From: Hyphomicrobiales bacterium
Lineage (GTDB): Bacteria > Pseudomonadota > Alphaproteobacteria > Rhizobiales > Aestuariivirgaceae
DNA: 16,435 nucleotides
NCBI GenBank assembly: GCA_012032065.1
Contig: JAAURV010000034.1
Location: 1 to 16,435, forward strand
Direction: 5' to 3'
The notes under the pieces were generated by a model. The model was not told the DNA's origin, ran no database searches, and saw nothing but the letters and a program-made list of their open reading frames with translations. This document shows, in pieces, positions 15,241 through 16,435 of the stretch (position 1 is the stretch's first letter; each line of letters opens with the position of its first letter). The translations under genes and the position numbers were made by a program.

Positions 15241-16419
15241 CCGACGCGCCGTTCAAGTTCGAGAAGGCGAACCGCGGTCTCATGGAGCGGCTTTTCGAGC
15301 CGCCCGTTGTCGGCAAGATGTCGCCGTTTGCAAGCCTTGTCGCCCATGTGCTCCTGATCCTGTGGTCGCTGTTCGTGCTTTTTCCGATCTATTGGGTGGT
15401 CATCACGTCGTTCAAGGATGCGGCGGCGGTCAATCAGGGGCCGTTCTACCTTCCCTTCGTGGATTTCCAGCCGACGGCCGGCGCGTGGATCGCGCAGTTC
15501 ACCGAGGACGACAATTGCGGGCCTTATGCCATCGCTCGGCAGTTCGGGCTTCTCGCTTACAATTCCGTTGCGTGGGCGCTTTCCCCGATCGTGGCCGTGC
15601 AGCCCATGGAGCCGCAAATCTGCAAGATCTATCTCGCTTTCACCAACTCACTGGTGATCAGCATTCTGTCAACCGCCCTTTGCGTTAGCGTTGGCAGCAT
15701 GGCGGCCTATGCGCTGGCGCGCATTCAGTACAGGCCGAAATTCGGCAACATCTTCATGTTCGTGCTGATTGCCCTCGGTGTGATCCTGGTGTCGCGCTAC
15801 CTTGGGGTCCACTGGTCGCTGGCTTCCGCCGTTGGCCTCGCGCTGTTCTTCTTCCTCGCCCGCGCCATCGGCAAGAACTTCAAGAATACGCTCGGCAACA
15901 ACGACATCCTGTTCTGGATCATATCCCAGCGCATCCTGCCGCCGATCGTCGTGATCATTCCGATTTACATGATGTTTCAGGCCGTGGGCCTTCTCGACAG
16001 CCATCTGGCTCTGATCATCGTCTATGCGGTGGCCAATCTTCCGATCGTCGTGTGGCTGATGCACGACTTTTTCGCCAATTTGCCGATCGAACTGGAAGAG
16101 TCGGCCCAGCTCGATGGCGCGACGCGGTTTGCGATCTTCTGGGACATCGTGCTGCCTCTGACCCGGCCAGGACTCGCGGCGACAACGCTGCTCACGCTCA
16201 TCCTGAACTGGAACGAATATCTGTTCGCGGTGTTCCTGGCGACAGCCAAGGCGCAGACCATGCCGATCACCGTTGCCGCCAAGAACGCGGGCGAAAAGGG
16301 CGTGTTGTGGTGGGAGATGTCCGCCATCATCGTGGTCATGATCATTCCGGTGATCCTGATGGCGATCCTGCTGCAAAGGTTCATTCCAAGGGCGTGCTGC
16401 GGGCGCGGTGAAGGGGTAA
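15237..16419 (+). CDS. ABC sugar transporter permease 2 (MalG/UgpE-type), enlarged, frame broken at C-terminus
   Basis: The partner inner-membrane permease, about 394 residues if the end is repaired. TM1 is at about 34-58 (LFVLFPIYWVVITSFKD). A long outside loop follows (60-135, including DDNCGPYAIARQFG), then TNSLVISILST and MAAYALARIQY. The core has FWIISQRILPPIVVIIPIYMMF (226-247), the EAA loop LEESAQLDGATRFAIFWDIVLPL (286-308) and LNWNEYLFA (323-331). Residues 168-210 hold two additional hydrophobic segments missing from common relatives. The frame stays open to the window edge. The expected family ending GAVKG plus TAA (16417-16419) appears only if two bases are restored, one near CCAAGGG (16387-16393) and one near GGGC (16401-16404). 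With only the first, the protein stops at TGA 16409-16411. The start ATGA overlaps permease 1. Confidence 0.85.
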
Positions 16420-16422
16420 GCG

Positions 16423-16435
16423 ATGGCGAGTGGCA
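16423..16435 (+). CDS. Start of the next gene in the importer operon (truncated by window edge)
   Basis: ATG at 16423 follows AAGGGG (16411-16416) at a good distance and lies a few bases after the likely permease 2 stop. Only four codons (M-A-S-G) are visible, so the product cannot be read. By operon logic the missing ATP-binding subunit is the obvious candidate (inference). Confidence 0.4.

Overview
The window is high-GC DNA from an alphaproteobacterium, most likely of the Hyphomicrobiales (Rhizobiales). The strongest marker is the block chvI - chvG - hprK - PTS IIA (mannose type) - HPr, a gene order characteristic of that class. No rRNA, tRNA, CRISPR array, insertion sequence or phage gene is visible, and no stretch longer than about 200 bases lacks a gene.

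Left part (1-5357). The 3' end of an aspartate ammonia-lyase gene on the + strand meets, tail to tail, a four-gene minus-strand operon for an archaic (Csu-type, spore-coat-U) chaperone-usher pilus. In transcription order this is a major-subunit-like SCPU protein (5176->4685), periplasmic chaperone (4666->3938), outer-membrane usher (3981->1599) and a two-domain SCPU tip-adhesin-like protein (1602->646). A 181-base divergent spacer separates it from an aldo/keto reductase gene.

Middle part (5358-12429). The aldo/keto reductase converges on a minus-strand pair: a small class I methyltransferase and a HugZ-like FMN/heme-type protein. HugZ is divergent from the chvI/chvG envelope-stress two-component system. 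That system runs on into the incomplete nitrogen-type PTS (HPr kinase, EIIA, HPr), and then, only four bases later, a lactonase-like amidohydrolase. The sensor, the PTS phosphorelay and the amidohydrolase look like one transcription unit.

Right part (12430-16435). A promoter-like spacer leads to a carbohydrate-type ABC importer: solute-binding protein, a stem-loop, two inner-membrane permeases that are both about 80-100 residues longer than the usual family size, and the first codons of another gene, probably the ATPase. The aldo/keto reductase and amidohydrolase resemble the dehydrogenase and lactonase of non-phosphorylative sugar oxidation, so the importer may feed such a route. This is inference.

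A striking property of the window is that five of its genes (aspA, usher, aldo/keto reductase, permease 1, permease 2) are each split by one- or two-base indels, while the protein sequence on both sides of each break is well conserved. Sequencing or assembly error explains this most simply, so I describe these as probably functional genes with frameshifts, not as decayed ones. I found nothing that I can defend as a wholly new system. The most unusual real features are the enlarged permease pair and the compact four-gene pilus operon.
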